This document shows, piece after piece, positions 26,579-36,364 of a DNA stretch of 64,000 nucleotides. The translations under genes and the position numbers were made by a program. Under the pieces are notes generated by a model. It did not search any database and was not told the DNA's origin. It saw only the letters and a list, made by a program, of their open reading frames with translations. Position 1 is the first letter of the stretch. Every line of letters begins with the position of its first letter. The DNA is taken from positions 1 through 64,000 of the forward strand of contig SOEU01000009.1 of assembly GCA_021646415.1 (NCBI GenBank). Reading direction: 5' to 3'. The stretch is from Candidatus Brocadia sp. (GTDB taxonomy: Bacteria > Planctomycetota > Brocadiia > Brocadiales > Brocadiaceae).

Positions 26579-26628
26579 TCACCTCTCAAGAGTTAACAAA
26601 TTCTAAATTCCCGGGAGCTAGTCAATAC

Positions 26629-28392
26629 ATGTCTAAATTGAAACGAACACATACCTGTGGTCAATTGCGGATAAAAGATGTGAAATCAACTGTTACCCTG
26701 TTTGGCTGGGTAAGCAGTATTCGGGATCACGGAGGGCTGATCTTTATTGACTTACGTGACAGATACGGTATTACCCAGGTGGTTTTCAATCCTGACAAAG
26801 GGAACGAATTCTACAATACTGCCGGTCAATTGAGACCTGAATATGTTGTGGCTATACAGGGGGCAGTTTCAGCAAGACCTGCAGGCACATTGAATCCCAA
26901 TCTGGATACCGGGGAAATCGAGGTGTACGCTGATACACTCGAGATATTAAATAAATCAGAAACCCCTCCATTCGAGATTGAGGATGAAAGCAAGGTGTCT
27001 TTAGAATTACGTCTCAAGCACCGATACCTGGACCTGAGACGTCCCGCAATGCAAAGGCGGTTGATTTTCCGCCACAAGGTCTGCCAGGCTATACGCGAAT
27101 ACCTCGACCGGTTGAATTTTGTTGATATCGAAACACCCGTACTGACAAAGAGTACTCCGGAAGGAGCCAGAGATTATCTGGTTCCCAGCAGGATAAATCT
27201 CGGAAAGTTTTACGCACTGCCCCAATCTCCTCAGCTTTTTAAGCAGATTCTCATGGTGGCAGGTTATGACCGTTACTTTCAAATCGTACGCTGTTTCCGC
27301 GACGAAGACCTTCGTGCTCAGCGACAGCCTGAATTTACACAAATGGATATGGAGATGTCGTTTGTAGATGAAAATGATATTATGCAGATCATTGAGGGGC
27401 TCGTTGCCGCAATTTTCGATAAGGTTATTGGTAAAAAGGTCGCTATTCCCTTCCCACGGCTTTCGTATAAAGAGGCCATGGCTTCTTACGGCTGCGATGC
27501 TCCTGATTTACGTTTTGGGATGAAAATAAAGGATATATCTGACGTAGTTCAAAAATCAGATTTCAAAGTGTTTTTAGATACGATGAAATCGGGCGGACAG
27601 GTTCGGGGTGTCAATGCGAATGGCTGCGGGAATTTTTCAAGAAAAGACATCGATGATTTAACGGCTTTTGTTGGTCAATTTGGGGCAAAGGGGCTTGCAT
27701 GGTTCAAGGTGGAAGAAAATGGCCTGTCCTCTTCAATAACAAAATTCTTTCCGGGAGAAACCCAGGAAAAATTACGACAGTACATGGACGCGAAAAAAGG
27801 AGATTTGCTCCTTTTTGTTGCAGATAAACCTAAGGTGGTATCCCAGTCTCTGGCACAGCTCAGATTGCATCTTGCGCAAAAAAATAAACTCATTGACACA
27901 AATACATTTCATTTTTCGTGGATTGTGGATTTTCCCTTGTTTGATTATAATGAAGAATTGAAACGCTATGAAGCGCTTCATCATCCGTTTACATCACCTC
28001 ACCCTGATGATTTTCCAATCCTGGAAGAAAAACCCCTGGAAGTTAAGGCGCGTGCGTATGATCTTGTGCTCAATGGTGTAGAACTTGGAGGGGGTAGCAT
28101 CCGTATTCACATGCCGGAAATACAAAAAAGGGTCTTCCGTTTACTTGGGATAGAGGATGAAAGCGCTTATGCAAAATTTGGATTTTTACTCGATGCCTTG
28201 AAGTATGGCGCTCCTCCTCACGGCGGGATTGCTCTGGGGGTCGATCGCATGGTAACGTTATTATTACAACTCGATGATATTCGAGAGGTTATTGCATTCC
28301 CCAAGACACAGAAGGCTACGTGTCTTATGACAAATGCACCGTCTGAAGTAGATCCTCAGCAACTGAAGGAATTGGGCATACGACTGGCATAA
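26629..28392 (+). CDS. aspS: Aspartyl-tRNA synthetase
   Basis: A 587-residue class IIb synthetase: N-terminal OB fold (LFGWVSSIRDHGGLIFIDLR), motif 2 around FQIVRCFRDEDLRAQRQPEF, the bacterial GAD insertion (about residues 300-415), and motif 3 GIALGVDRMVTLLL. Presence of the GAD domain marks the bacterial type; whether it is discriminating for Asp or also charges tRNA-Asn cannot be decided by eye. The ATG at 26629 is preferred over 26560, which would overlap hisS and add a non-homologous lead. Confidence 0.97.
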   Translation: MSKLKRTHTCGQLRIKDVKSTVTLFGWVSSIRDHGGLIFIDLRDRYGITQVVFNPDKGNEFYNTAGQLRPEYVVAIQGAVSARPAGTLNPNLDTGEIEVYADTLEILNKSETPPFEIEDESKVSLELRLKHRYLDLRRPAMQRRLIFRHKVCQAIREYLDRLNFVDIETPVLTKSTPEGARDYLVPSRINLGKFYALPQSPQLFKQILMVAGYDRYFQIVRCFRDEDLRAQRQPEFTQMDMEMSFVDENDIMQIIEGLVAAIFDKVIGKKVAIPFPRLSYKEAMASYGCDAPDLRFGMKIKDISDVVQKSDFKVFLDTMKSGGQVRGVNANGCGNFSRKDIDDLTAFVGQFGAKGLAWFKVEENGLSSSITKFFPGETQEKLRQYMDAKKGDLLLFVADKPKVVSQSLAQLRLHLAQKNKLIDTNTFHFSWIVDFPLFDYNEELKRYEALHHPFTSPHPDDFPILEEKPLEVKARAYDLVLNGVELGGGSIRIHMPEIQKRVFRLLGIEDESAYAKFGFLLDALKYGAPPHGGIALGVDRMVTLLLQLDDIREVIAFPKTQKATCLMTNAPSEVDPQQLKELGIRLA

Positions 28393-28436
28393 ATTTTCAT
28401 TTAGTGATAAAGGCAAAATTTAAGAAAAATAAAACC

Positions 28437-28841
28437 ATGAAACGACAATTACTTTTAATGCTCATCGGGGCAGCTTTTATAATACTCCTTGCCTCTGTCA
28501 GTTTTTTCTTATACGTAAAACGCTTACATCGTTCTGCGTCCTATCTACAAACGGCGGGACAATATGTACAACAAGGTAAACTGGACGATGCGATTGCCAT
28601 TTTAAAAGATACTCTGAGTAAAAACCCGCGTATTGCAGAGGCCCATGCTGCCCTGGGCATGATTTACAATAAAAAGGACTTGCTTGACGATGCACTTACG
28701 GAGTTAAAAATGGCCTTAACTATGAAACCCGATCTTATTAACATTTATCAGGAGATGTACCTGATTTATAAGAAGAAAGGTATGGAAGAAGAGGCGAATC
28801 AGGCATTAGATTCTTATAATAAACTTAAAGAAAGCAAATAA
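28437..28841 (+). CDS. Membrane-anchored TPR protein
   Basis: A 134-residue protein. An N-terminal hydrophobic segment (about residues 3-27) anchors it, then two to three TPR-like helix pairs follow (AGQYVQQGKLDDAIAILKDT, AEAHAALGMIYNKKDLLDDA). TPRs mediate protein contacts. A GTG at 28404 would lengthen it by 11 basic residues. It starts an apparent three-gene unit with the next TPR protein and the zinc-ribbon protein. The partner is unknown. Confidence 0.8.
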   Translation: MKRQLLLMLIGAAFIILLASVSFFLYVKRLHRSASYLQTAGQYVQQGKLDDAIAILKDTLSKNPRIAEAHAALGMIYNKKDLLDDALTELKMALTMKPDLINIYQEMYLIYKKKGMEEEANQALDSYNKLKESK

Positions 28842-28860
28842 AATTTATTTTTACTCTTGG

Positions 28861-29904
28861 TTGAAAGCTGTTATTATTACTCTTATGAAAAAAAGTGTCA
28901 TTCTTTTACCCATTATTATTTTAACGAGTATCCTTCACATACAGACGCTCTTTGCTCAGAGAGATGATGAGGCGAATAAGTGTTACTTGGATGCTTACAA
29001 CTTATACAAGTTGGGGAAACTGGATCAGTCCCTGGAGATGTTAAAGAAAGTTATAGAAATTAATCCAGACCATGCCGAAGCACACTTTGGTATGGGAAGT
29101 ATTTATTTCCGGCAGAACATGTTTGATGATGCCGTCAAGGAATTTACCAAGGTGACACGGATTAAACCTGAATACGTCGAGGCCTATCAGCGACTTTGGC
29201 TGGCATACAAAAAATTGGGCATGAACGACAAAGCGGAGGAAGAACTTCAAAAGTATAAAAAATTAATTGAAGAACGTATGCAGGGAATGGTAGGTGGTTC
29301 TCCTCAGGTGGTGAAGCCTGCTGCACCACCTCCGCGAAGGGAAGTACAGGAAGAAAAGCCCAAACCAGAAGAAACTCAACCAACTACAGAGACAAGACCT
29401 CCGGAGACAACGGTACCTGATACAAGGGTTGCAGAATCAGGTTCTCCAGAAAAAGAGACTGAAAAGGAAAGACCTGTTGTAGTAAAACCAGTATCTCCCC
29501 CGGCAGAGGAAACCAAGCCTGTTGCGGGTGCCCGGTCTTCTGTGGCAGAGCCGGAAGCGACGGCTGTATTGGAGACGACAAAACAGATTGAAAAACGATA
29601 TACAGAGTCACCTCCTCAACCGCCAACCGAGGAAAAACGTCCTACTGAAACAGAATATAAGTCTCCGTATATTAAAGTGGATAAAAAAGACCCTGCATAC
29701 AAACACCTTTTTAAACCGTTCAAGAAGGTGGGGTCGACTTTATTTAAGAATCCCTTTAAAAAGAGGGCTGAAGAATTAGAGAAAACGTATGTTGGCAAGC
29801 TTGTTAAAGGGTTCCTTTATTACATAATGACAATACAAATTTGGTTATGCATTGTTGCCTTTTTAGGGATATATTTCTTTAAAGCCAAAAAAGAAAAATT
29901 ATGA
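28861..29904 (+). CDS. Exported TPR protein with Pro/Glu-rich linker and C-terminal membrane anchor
   Basis: A protein of 339-347 residues. A signal-like segment (about 12-32) ends at a likely cleavage site (LFAQ). Three TPR units follow ([40 protein letters not shown]). Then comes a long Pro/Glu/Thr-rich low-complexity stretch (about 145-270), a basic region, and a terminal membrane helix ([14 protein letters not shown]) with a lysine-rich end. Start is TTG at 28861 or ATG at 28885; neither has a good binding site. Its stop overlaps the next gene's start (ATGA). The architecture suggests a periplasmic scaffold spanning from the membrane. Confidence 0.8.
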   Translation: MKAVIITLMKKSVILLPIIILTSILHIQTLFAQRDDEANKCYLDAYNLYKLGKLDQSLEMLKKVIEINPDHAEAHFGMGSIYFRQNMFDDAVKEFTKVTRIKPEYVEAYQRLWLAYKKLGMNDKAEEELQKYKKLIEERMQGMVGGSPQVVKPAAPPPRREVQEEKPKPEETQPTTETRPPETTVPDTRVAESGSPEKETEKERPVVVKPVSPPAEETKPVAGARSSVAEPEATAVLETTKQIEKRYTESPPQPPTEEKRPTETEYKSPYIKVDKKDPAYKHLFKPFKKVGSTLFKNPFKKRAEELEKTYVGKLVKGFLYYIMTIQIWLCIVAFLGIYFFKAKKEKL

Positions 29905-30344
29905 AGAAATGCCCTTATTGTGCGGAAGAAATTAAGGATGAAGCGATTAAGTGCCGTTTTTGTGGCGAGTTTTTAACATCGATACCCGATGATAAGGGGA
30001 AACCGAATACCCAGGTAAAACCGGAAGCCAAACCGCAGCGAAAAATGCAATCTCAACAAGCGGAAAAACCAAAAACGGATGTAAAACCCCCGCAAAAGAC
30101 AGTAACCATATCTGGAGATAAGGATAAAAAATCGGAGACAGGACGTACTCAAGTCACCACGGAAATGATTGCTGTTGAAACAGAAGAGGCAGCAGGAGAA
30201 AAGACCGTTGCCTCTTTAGGAAAACCCTTAGAAACCGCAAAAAAAAAGAAAGATTGGATTTTAATAATTGCAATTATTGTATTTGGAATTTTATTGCTGA
30301 TAATACAGTTTAGTAAGCAATTAGGTATCGAAGGATTTCCATAA
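29901..30344 (+). CDS. Zinc-ribbon membrane protein
   Basis: A 147-residue protein: an N-terminal double zinc ribbon ([20 protein letters not shown], two CxxC pairs), a disordered lysine- and proline-rich middle, and one C-terminal membrane helix ([20 protein letters not shown]). The start overlaps the stop of the preceding TPR gene by four bases, so translation is coupled. The function is not known; similar zinc-ribbon/TM proteins are common in bacteria and often sit with TPR proteins. Confidence 0.85.
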   Translation: MKKCPYCAEEIKDEAIKCRFCGEFLTSIPDDKGKPNTQVKPEAKPQRKMQSQQAEKPKTDVKPPQKTVTISGDKDKKSETGRTQVTTEMIAVETEEAAGEKTVASLGKPLETAKKKKDWILIIAIIVFGILLLIIQFSKQLGIEGFP

Positions 30345-30367
30345 AACAAACCAGTTTTTCCCCCAGC

Positions 30368-31306
30368 TTATCGGAATAAGGGTAACTCCTTTGATTCTGA
30401 AAGGAGCGTGGTGACGATTTGGATAACACCCTCTGTGCTGCTTCCGATGTAACGTATTTTATTCTCCCGATCCAGCACAATCATTGTGGGTATCATTTGA
30501 ATACTATATAAGGCAGGAATTTCCCCTTTCCATCGTTTCCCATCGAATACCTGTGGCCATTCCACCTCTTCCTGCTTTACAAAGCCACGTAAATCTTCAA
30601 TATCGTCATCCAGGCTTACGCCAATGAACAGAACGCCTTTATCCTTGAGTTTACTGTACATTTTCTTCACTTTGGAAAATTCCTGAATACAAGGGTCGCA
30701 CCACGTTGCCCAAAAATCAATGACCGTAATATTTCCTTTGCATTTTGATAAATCGACCGGCTTTCCGTTAAAATCTGTAACATTGAATGTCGGCGCTTCC
30801 ATGCCGAGCCGTATTGAACCAGTTAACTCTCTGCCAAAGGTGTCGGCTGCCCTCGGATCGATTAGTTTTAATTCCGCTGCAGTCTCTTTTGCTTTTGCAA
30901 TGTCACCTTTTGCTATCAGCGCCTTTGTTTTAAAATACAATGCTTTGGCCTTAAAAAGATTGTCAATGTCTCCCTGACTTAGCACAGCATCAAAATATTT
31001 TATAGCCTCATCAAAATTATGCATCGTATTGCAAATATTGCCAATATAAAACTTTGCTTCCAGTGCTTGCTGTGTCTTGGGATATTTTTCGATCAATCTA
31101 TTCAATTCCTTAAGCGACCCTTCATAATACTTTTTTGAATCTGCAAATTTCATTTCAGTAAGGCCGCTTAAATCTTTTCTGATAATCTCCAGCTGTTTTG
31201 CTGCATTTGCATCGTGTCTCAGTTCACCTGCATTGCCGGTATAACCAGTCCAGAGTAAAACAGCAGATGTAACTATGGTAACAATGAAACGTCTTCCTTT
31301 TTTCAT
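30368..31306 (-). CDS. TPR-thioredoxin (TlpA-like) protein
   Basis: About 312 residues. A signal segment (about 5-25), a TPR-like helical part (about 55-160, LNRLIEKYPKTQQALEAKFY) and a C-terminal thioredoxin fold with the redox motif WCDPC near residue 200 (VIDFWATWCDPCIQEFSKV) and the cis-Pro region SIQMIPTMIVLDRENK. TlpA-type proteins reduce periplasmic disulfides, often for cytochrome c maturation, which would suit a haem-rich organism. The ATG at 31306 is nine bases after AAGGAG; a TTG three codons upstream is less likely. Convergent with the zinc-ribbon gene. Confidence 0.9.
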   Translation of the reverse strand: MKKGRRFIVTIVTSAVLLWTGYTGNAGELRHDANAAKQLEIIRKDLSGLTEMKFADSKKYYEGSLKELNRLIEKYPKTQQALEAKFYIGNICNTMHNFDEAIKYFDAVLSQGDIDNLFKAKALYFKTKALIAKGDIAKAKETAAELKLIDPRAADTFGRELTGSIRLGMEAPTFNVTDFNGKPVDLSKCKGNITVIDFWATWCDPCIQEFSKVKKMYSKLKDKGVLFIGVSLDDDIEDLRGFVKQEEVEWPQVFDGKRWKGEIPALYSIQMIPTMIVLDRENKIRYIGSSTEGVIQIVTTLLSESKELPLFR

Positions 31307-31625
31307 GATGGCCAACTCCTTGTTTATTTCCCAAAATTCTCCTTTTAACGATCAATTATGTATTAGTCTGCATGGTGGTTCGGAATATATTACATGAATA
31401 CATCTTAATATTCAAGAGTCATTTCTTTACGGGTACACGTAACGAGAAACGAGAAACTTTCTGTTGACCGAATGTGTTTAAAAGATTACGATGTGACAAC
31501 GAAACATGCCAAAAGAAATGAAAAAATTACATTGCAAATGTATTAGCATACTTCTTAAAATTTACATTTATAAACAGGCAGACCATTACTTATTACTTAG
31601 CGAAACAATAAGGAGCATAGAGAAA

Positions 31626-33182
31626 ATGAAAAAGAAGACCCTGGTTTCAATCCTTTCAATCGTAACTTTTATCGTGTTGTTTACAGGTGGTGTATTTGCA
31701 AACTCCCTGAAGCTTGACGTTAAAGAGCATGTACTCAAAAACGGTTTAAAGTTACTTATGCTGGAAAAGCATGATGTGCCTGTCGTGTGTGTTCGTATTA
31801 ATTATAAGGTGGGGTCAGTTGATGAACGACCGGGGATTACCGGGGTTTCACATCTCTTTGAACATATGATGTTTAAAGGAACAAAGATATTCGGAACCAG
31901 GGATTACTCTGCGGAAAAATCGTTACTTGACAGGGAAGACGAATTAGTTATGAAGATCTATGCTGAAAAAAGCAATGGAGCGTCTGCCGACAGGAAAAAG
32001 ACTGAATCACTTGAAAAGGAGTTGGAGGAAGTAAGAAAGAAACTCAGGGATTTAGTGGTAAAAGACGAGGTTTTTTCTTTATATTTACGACATGGGGCTT
32101 CCGGGCTCAATGCTGCAACGAGCACTGACGGTACGTATTACTTCTGTGATCTTCCTGCAAACAAGTTAGAATTGTGGGCATTTATTGAGTCGGATCGGAT
32201 GAAAAATCTCGTACTCAGGGAATTTTATTCTGAACGGGATGTCGTTATGGAAGAGAGACGACTTAGAACTGAGAATAGCCCGATGGGGTTGTTGATTGAA
32301 CAACTCAATGCCATAACCTTCATTGCCCATCCTTACCGTTGGCCTACCATCGGATGGCGATCCGATGTGCAGAATATTACCAAGGCAGAAACAGAGGAAT
32401 ATTTTAAACAATACTATGCTCCCAATAATGCCGTGGTTGTCATGGTAGGAGATTTTAATCCTGCCGATGCAATAAAATTGGTAGAAAAATACTTCGGGGA
32501 TATTCCAGGCCAACCTGCGCCTCCAAGGGTAAAAACGGTAGAACCAGAACAGAAAGGCGAACGGCGAGTCGAGGTTGAGTTTGAATCAAATCCCTATATA
32601 GCCATTTCCTATCACATCCCTGCGATTGGACATTCAGACCTGTATGCCCTGGATGTCTTGAGTTCACTTCTTTCCGACGGACGTACCTCCAGATTATATA
32701 AATCTCTGATTGAGGATAAACGTATTGCCGTCATGGCACATGCTTATAATGGGATAGGGAAATATCCAGATACATTTACCTTTATTGCTGTGCCACGAGC
32801 ACCACATGCCGTGGCAGAGATAGAATCTGCGTTTTACGAAGAGATTGAAAAAGTGAAAAAGGTCCCGCCGAGTGATTGGGAGTTGCAAAAGATCAAAAAC
32901 CAATTAGAGGCGGAGTTCATCAGAGGACTTAACTCTGCCTCCGGGCTCGCCAATGAAATAGGGCATTTTGAAGTTCTTTCCGACTGGCGCTATATTAATA
33001 CCTTCATGGACAAACTGGCACAAGTAACCGCATCGGATGTTATGAGGGTCGTAAATAAATATTTAACGAAGAACAACCGAACCGTGGCTATATTGGTGAA
33101 AAAAGAAAATAACCAGAAGACGAAGGAAACAAAGGAAACAAAGGAAAAGAATAAGTTGGGAAAATCAACTGCTGCCTATTAA
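31626..33182 (+). CDS. M16 zinc peptidase, catalytic partner
   Basis: A 518-residue exported processing-peptidase-like protein: signal peptide, then the inverted zinc motif HLFEH at about residues 75-79 and the downstream glutamate region (YSERDVVMEERRLRTENSPM). The second half is the inactive M16 C-terminal domain. A lysine/glutamate-rich loop of about 60 residues lies between the zinc motif and the rest (KKTESLEKELEEVRKKLRDL). AAGGAG precedes the ATG at 31626. It is followed by a non-catalytic M16 gene, the usual bacterial two-gene arrangement. Confidence 0.92.
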   Translation: MKKKTLVSILSIVTFIVLFTGGVFANSLKLDVKEHVLKNGLKLLMLEKHDVPVVCVRINYKVGSVDERPGITGVSHLFEHMMFKGTKIFGTRDYSAEKSLLDREDELVMKIYAEKSNGASADRKKTESLEKELEEVRKKLRDLVVKDEVFSLYLRHGASGLNAATSTDGTYYFCDLPANKLELWAFIESDRMKNLVLREFYSERDVVMEERRLRTENSPMGLLIEQLNAITFIAHPYRWPTIGWRSDVQNITKAETEEYFKQYYAPNNAVVVMVGDFNPADAIKLVEKYFGDIPGQPAPPRVKTVEPEQKGERRVEVEFESNPYIAISYHIPAIGHSDLYALDVLSSLLSDGRTSRLYKSLIEDKRIAVMAHAYNGIGKYPDTFTFIAVPRAPHAVAEIESAFYEEIEKVKKVPPSDWELQKIKNQLEAEFIRGLNSASGLANEIGHFEVLSDWRYINTFMDKLAQVTASDVMRVVNKYLTKNNRTVAILVKKENNQKTKETKETKEKNKLGKSTAAY

Positions 33183-33245
33183 ATAATGTTCTTCGGCATT
33201 TTCAAAACCACACATTGAAAGATAAGAAACGAGGGAGATTTTAAC

Positions 33246-34736
33246 GTGTATAAAAATAAATATTTCGTATTTCCGATTGTATGTATAGCATTCTTGTTTT
33301 CCATTGTTTATTTCACCAATCTCTTTGCAGAGCCTCAGGGGCATGAACGTGTTGTTGCTCCATCAGTGGGAAAACCAGAGTCTGAAGGTGCAAAGATCGT
33401 TTCCGGTTTCAAATTTAAACCACTCAATTTTGTTCCTCCAAAAGTGGATAGGGTTGTTTTAGAAAATGGTATGATTTTGTATCTCCTGGAAGATCACAAT
33501 CTGCCTTTGTTTAATGTTACTGCACGTATCAGGACCGGCGCAATTTATGAACCTCAGGAAAAAGCAGGATTGGCCGGTTTGACTGGATATGTGATGAGAA
33601 GCGGTGGTACAATATCCATGCCGGCCGATAAAATGAACGAGGAGCTTGAATTTATGGCTGCCTCTGTTGAAACCTCCATTGGTCGAGAATCAGGTAGTGC
33701 AAGTTTATCTACACTCAAAAAAGATATTGATAAAGGCCTAAAAATTTTTGCAGATGTACTCATGAACCCTGCATTCCCGGAAGATAAGATCAAGATGCGA
33801 AAGGATGAGGTCATTGAATCCATCAGGCGTGAGAACGATAATCCCACGCAAATCGCGCACAGGGAATTTCGTAGAATTATGTATGATAGCAAACACCCTT
33901 ACAGCCGAAAGGTTGAAGGAACACTGGAATCCATTGAGAAGATTACAAGGGAAGACATGGTCGCTTTTCACAGGAAATATTTCCATCCTAATAATATTAT
34001 CCTTGGTATCTCAGGTGATTTCAAGAAGGAAGAAATTATTAAAAAGCTGAATGCGGTATTTGCAGGCTGGAAAAAAGAGGATATTCATTTTCCGGAAGTA
34101 CCCAAGGTCGAAAAACGCTTTGAGAAGTCAGTGTATTATGTGTACAAGGATATTAATCAGGCGAATGTGATTATGGGGCATCTGGGAATTCACCGAAAAA
34201 GTCCGGATTATTTTCCCGTTATGGTAATGAATTTTATCCTGGGTGGCGGAAGCTTTACAGCACGTATTCCAGGCAGGATTCGTTCGGATGAAGGACTTGC
34301 ATATTCTGCTTTCAGCGCTTTTCAAACCGCACGGGATCTTGGGATATTCTTTGTTTCATGTCAGACCAAATTAGAATCGACTAACCGCGCTATCTCGATT
34401 GCACTGGAGGAAATAGATAAAATTCGTAAGACACCAATTGATAAAGAGGAATTGTCACTGGCCAAAGAAACCTTTATGAACCAGTTCATCTTCCGGTTTA
34501 CGACCAGCGCCAGTATCGTGGCACAAAAGGTCGATATTGAATACGAGGATTTACCTTTAAACTATCTCGAAACGTATCTGGATAAAGTGCAAGCCGTTAC
34601 CCAGGAAGACGTTCAACGGGTTGCCCAAAAATATCTGCATCCGGATGAGATCAAAATTCTCGTGGTTGGTGATATGGAAAGGTTTGATAAATCACTTGAC
34701 AGTTTCGGGAAGGTCAACGTTATAGAGTTGAATTAA
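33246..34736 (+). CDS. M16 peptidase-like, non-catalytic partner
   Basis: A 496-residue M16 family protein with an N-terminal hydrophobic signal. At the position of the zinc motif it has GLTGYVMRSGGT instead of HxxEH, so it cannot bind the catalytic zinc. The C-terminal part retains the RYxx-type block GRIRSDEGLAYSAFSAFQ. In pairs of this type the inactive subunit helps bind substrate for the active one. The start is GTG at 33246, 63 bases after the active subunit. Confidence 0.9.
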   Translation: MYKNKYFVFPIVCIAFLFSIVYFTNLFAEPQGHERVVAPSVGKPESEGAKIVSGFKFKPLNFVPPKVDRVVLENGMILYLLEDHNLPLFNVTARIRTGAIYEPQEKAGLAGLTGYVMRSGGTISMPADKMNEELEFMAASVETSIGRESGSASLSTLKKDIDKGLKIFADVLMNPAFPEDKIKMRKDEVIESIRRENDNPTQIAHREFRRIMYDSKHPYSRKVEGTLESIEKITREDMVAFHRKYFHPNNIILGISGDFKKEEIIKKLNAVFAGWKKEDIHFPEVPKVEKRFEKSVYYVYKDINQANVIMGHLGIHRKSPDYFPVMVMNFILGGGSFTARIPGRIRSDEGLAYSAFSAFQTARDLGIFFVSCQTKLESTNRAISIALEEIDKIRKTPIDKEELSLAKETFMNQFIFRFTTSASIVAQKVDIEYEDLPLNYLETYLDKVQAVTQEDVQRVAQKYLHPDEIKILVVGDMERFDKSLDSFGKVNVIELN

Positions 34737-34747
34737 ATATAATATTT

Positions 34748-34853
34748 TACCGCAGAGGGCGCTAAGAACGCAGAGAAAACAGAATAATTTTTGCAATTTT
34801 ATCTATTAATTGATCTCTGCGACCTCTACGTTCTCTGCGGTGAGTTGAAATGT
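34748..34853. repeat. CTCTGCG-type inverted repeat
   Basis: ACCGCAGAGGGCGCTAAGAACG and its near-inverse (CTCTGCGACCTCTACGTTCTC, then GCGGTGAG) face each other across an AT-rich centre. The same word occurs near 20540 (CTCTGCGCCCTCTGCGG). Probably a dispersed repeat family. Confidence 0.55.
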
Positions 34854-34865
34854 TACAGGTTTATC

Positions 34866-35351
34866 ATGATGGAAATTAAGTCGGTTACCATAGAGATCCC
34901 TGAGAGTTCCAATATAATTATTGGGCACACCCATTTTATTAAAACGGCGGAAGACTTATATGAGGTCATGGTAAATTCCGTCCCCGGCATTAAGTTTGGT
35001 ATCGCCTTCTGTGAGGCCTCTGGCCCTTGCCTCATCAGGGCAGAAGGAAATGACAACTCTCTCAAAGAGATTGCGATTCAAAATGCCCGAAATATTGCTG
35101 CTGGCCATACATTTGTCATCCTCATGAAAGATGCATTTCCGGTAAATGTGTTGAACGCTATGAAGGCATGTCCTGAGGTATGTTCCATCTTTTGCGCCAC
35201 TGCCAATCCTGTGCAGGTTATTGTGGCTGAAACCGAACAAGGCAGGGGCATACTGGGTGTCATTGATGGTTATAGTCCTAAGGGCGTTGAGGATGAAAAA
35301 GACATCCAAAACCGCAAGCAATTCCTTCGTAAAATCGGCTATAAACTCTAG
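34866..35351 (+). CDS. Adenosine-specific kinase (DUF355)
   Basis: About 161 residues, full length for the family (PF04008). Starts MEIKSVTIEIPESSNIIIGH and carries the conserved blocks FGIAFCEASGPCLIR, AAGHTFVILMKDAFPVNVLN, and CATANPVQVIVAETEQGRGI. The family was named from an archaeal protein that phosphorylates adenosine; its role in bacteria is less clear. The longer frame that begins at 34791 runs through a repeat and is unlikely. ATG at 34866 or 34869 both fit. Confidence 0.9.
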   Translation: MMEIKSVTIEIPESSNIIIGHTHFIKTAEDLYEVMVNSVPGIKFGIAFCEASGPCLIRAEGNDNSLKEIAIQNARNIAAGHTFVILMKDAFPVNVLNAMKACPEVCSIFCATANPVQVIVAETEQGRGILGVIDGYSPKGVEDEKDIQNRKQFLRKIGYKL

Positions 35352-35497
35352 TGAGGGATTGTCTCTGACTGGTAAAAAACACCTGGAACCACAGATTGCT
35401 CAGATTCCACAGATTGTTCATATTTTTTATCGGTGTAATCTGCGAAATCTGTGGTTATTTTTAAAACGTCGTTGTATTCTTTTCTTAACGGTTCGCC

Positions 35498-36361
35498 TTG
35501 AATTGGTTCTTCCTTTCTCTGCTTTGTGCCTTTTTTGCGGCATCGGCTGATGCCTTCAGTAAAAAGTCACTTCTTGCGAGTAACGAATACCTCATTGCCT
35601 GGGTGCGTGTTGGATTTGCCACGCCTTTTTTACTCTTACTTTTACCATTCATAAAGATACCGAAGTTAGACATCCAGTTTTTTCTAACGATACTCATTTT
35701 GCTTCCATTGGAAACCGTGGCACTTATATTATACATGAAGGCGATCAAGATATCGCCTTTATCCATCACTTTACCATTTCTGGCATTAAGCCCCATTTTT
35801 ATGATCTTTACTTCAAATCTGATACTTGGAGAAAGGCTGGATGAATTTGGAATCATGGGTATTGTTCTTACTGCCATTGGGGCCTATCTGCTGAATGTGA
35901 AGACAACCAGAAAAGGCATATTGGAACCCTTTAAAGCCATAGGACGGGAACGTGGCTCACTGTATATGGTTATTGTTGCCTTTATATACAGTATTACTTC
36001 TAACCTGGGGAAAATGGCGATACTACACTCCAGCCCTTTATTCTTTACGGCAACGTACCTCCCCATCCTTGCTGCAATCCTTTTTCCTGTTCTTATATGG
36101 AAGAATCATGGTAAAATAAAAAAATTATTTTCTCATAGTACCCTATTTAGCCTGATTGGGTTAGCCATCGCCTTTGCCACCATTACCCATTTTTTGGCGG
36201 TAAATATCGCAGAAGTGCCCTATGTCATTTCGGTAAAACGAATGAGCCTCATCTTTGGTATCATGTATGGTGCTGTTTGGTTTAAAGAAACGAATATCAG
36301 GGAGCGACTTATGGGTGGTATTGTTATGATTATTGGGGTAGTTATTATTACCTTATTTTAA
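35498..36361 (+). CDS. EamA/DMT-type transporter
   Basis: A 287-residue membrane protein with about ten hydrophobic helices in two EamA halves (for example FFLTILILLPLETVALILYM, IMGIVLTAIGAYLLN, LIFGIMYGAVWFKETNIRER). The ends of the halves carry the usual GERLDEFGIMG and FKETNIRERLMGG motifs. Drug/metabolite transporters of this type export small molecules; the substrate is unknown. The start is TTG with no clear binding site. ftcD begins four bases after the stop. Confidence 0.9.
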   Translation: MNWFFLSLLCAFFAASADAFSKKSLLASNEYLIAWVRVGFATPFLLLLLPFIKIPKLDIQFFLTILILLPLETVALILYMKAIKISPLSITLPFLALSPIFMIFTSNLILGERLDEFGIMGIVLTAIGAYLLNVKTTRKGILEPFKAIGRERGSLYMVIVAFIYSITSNLGKMAILHSSPLFFTATYLPILAAILFPVLIWKNHGKIKKLFSHSTLFSLIGLAIAFATITHFLAVNIAEVPYVISVKRMSLIFGIMYGAVWFKETNIRERLMGGIVMIIGVVIITLF

Positions 36362-36364
36362 AAA

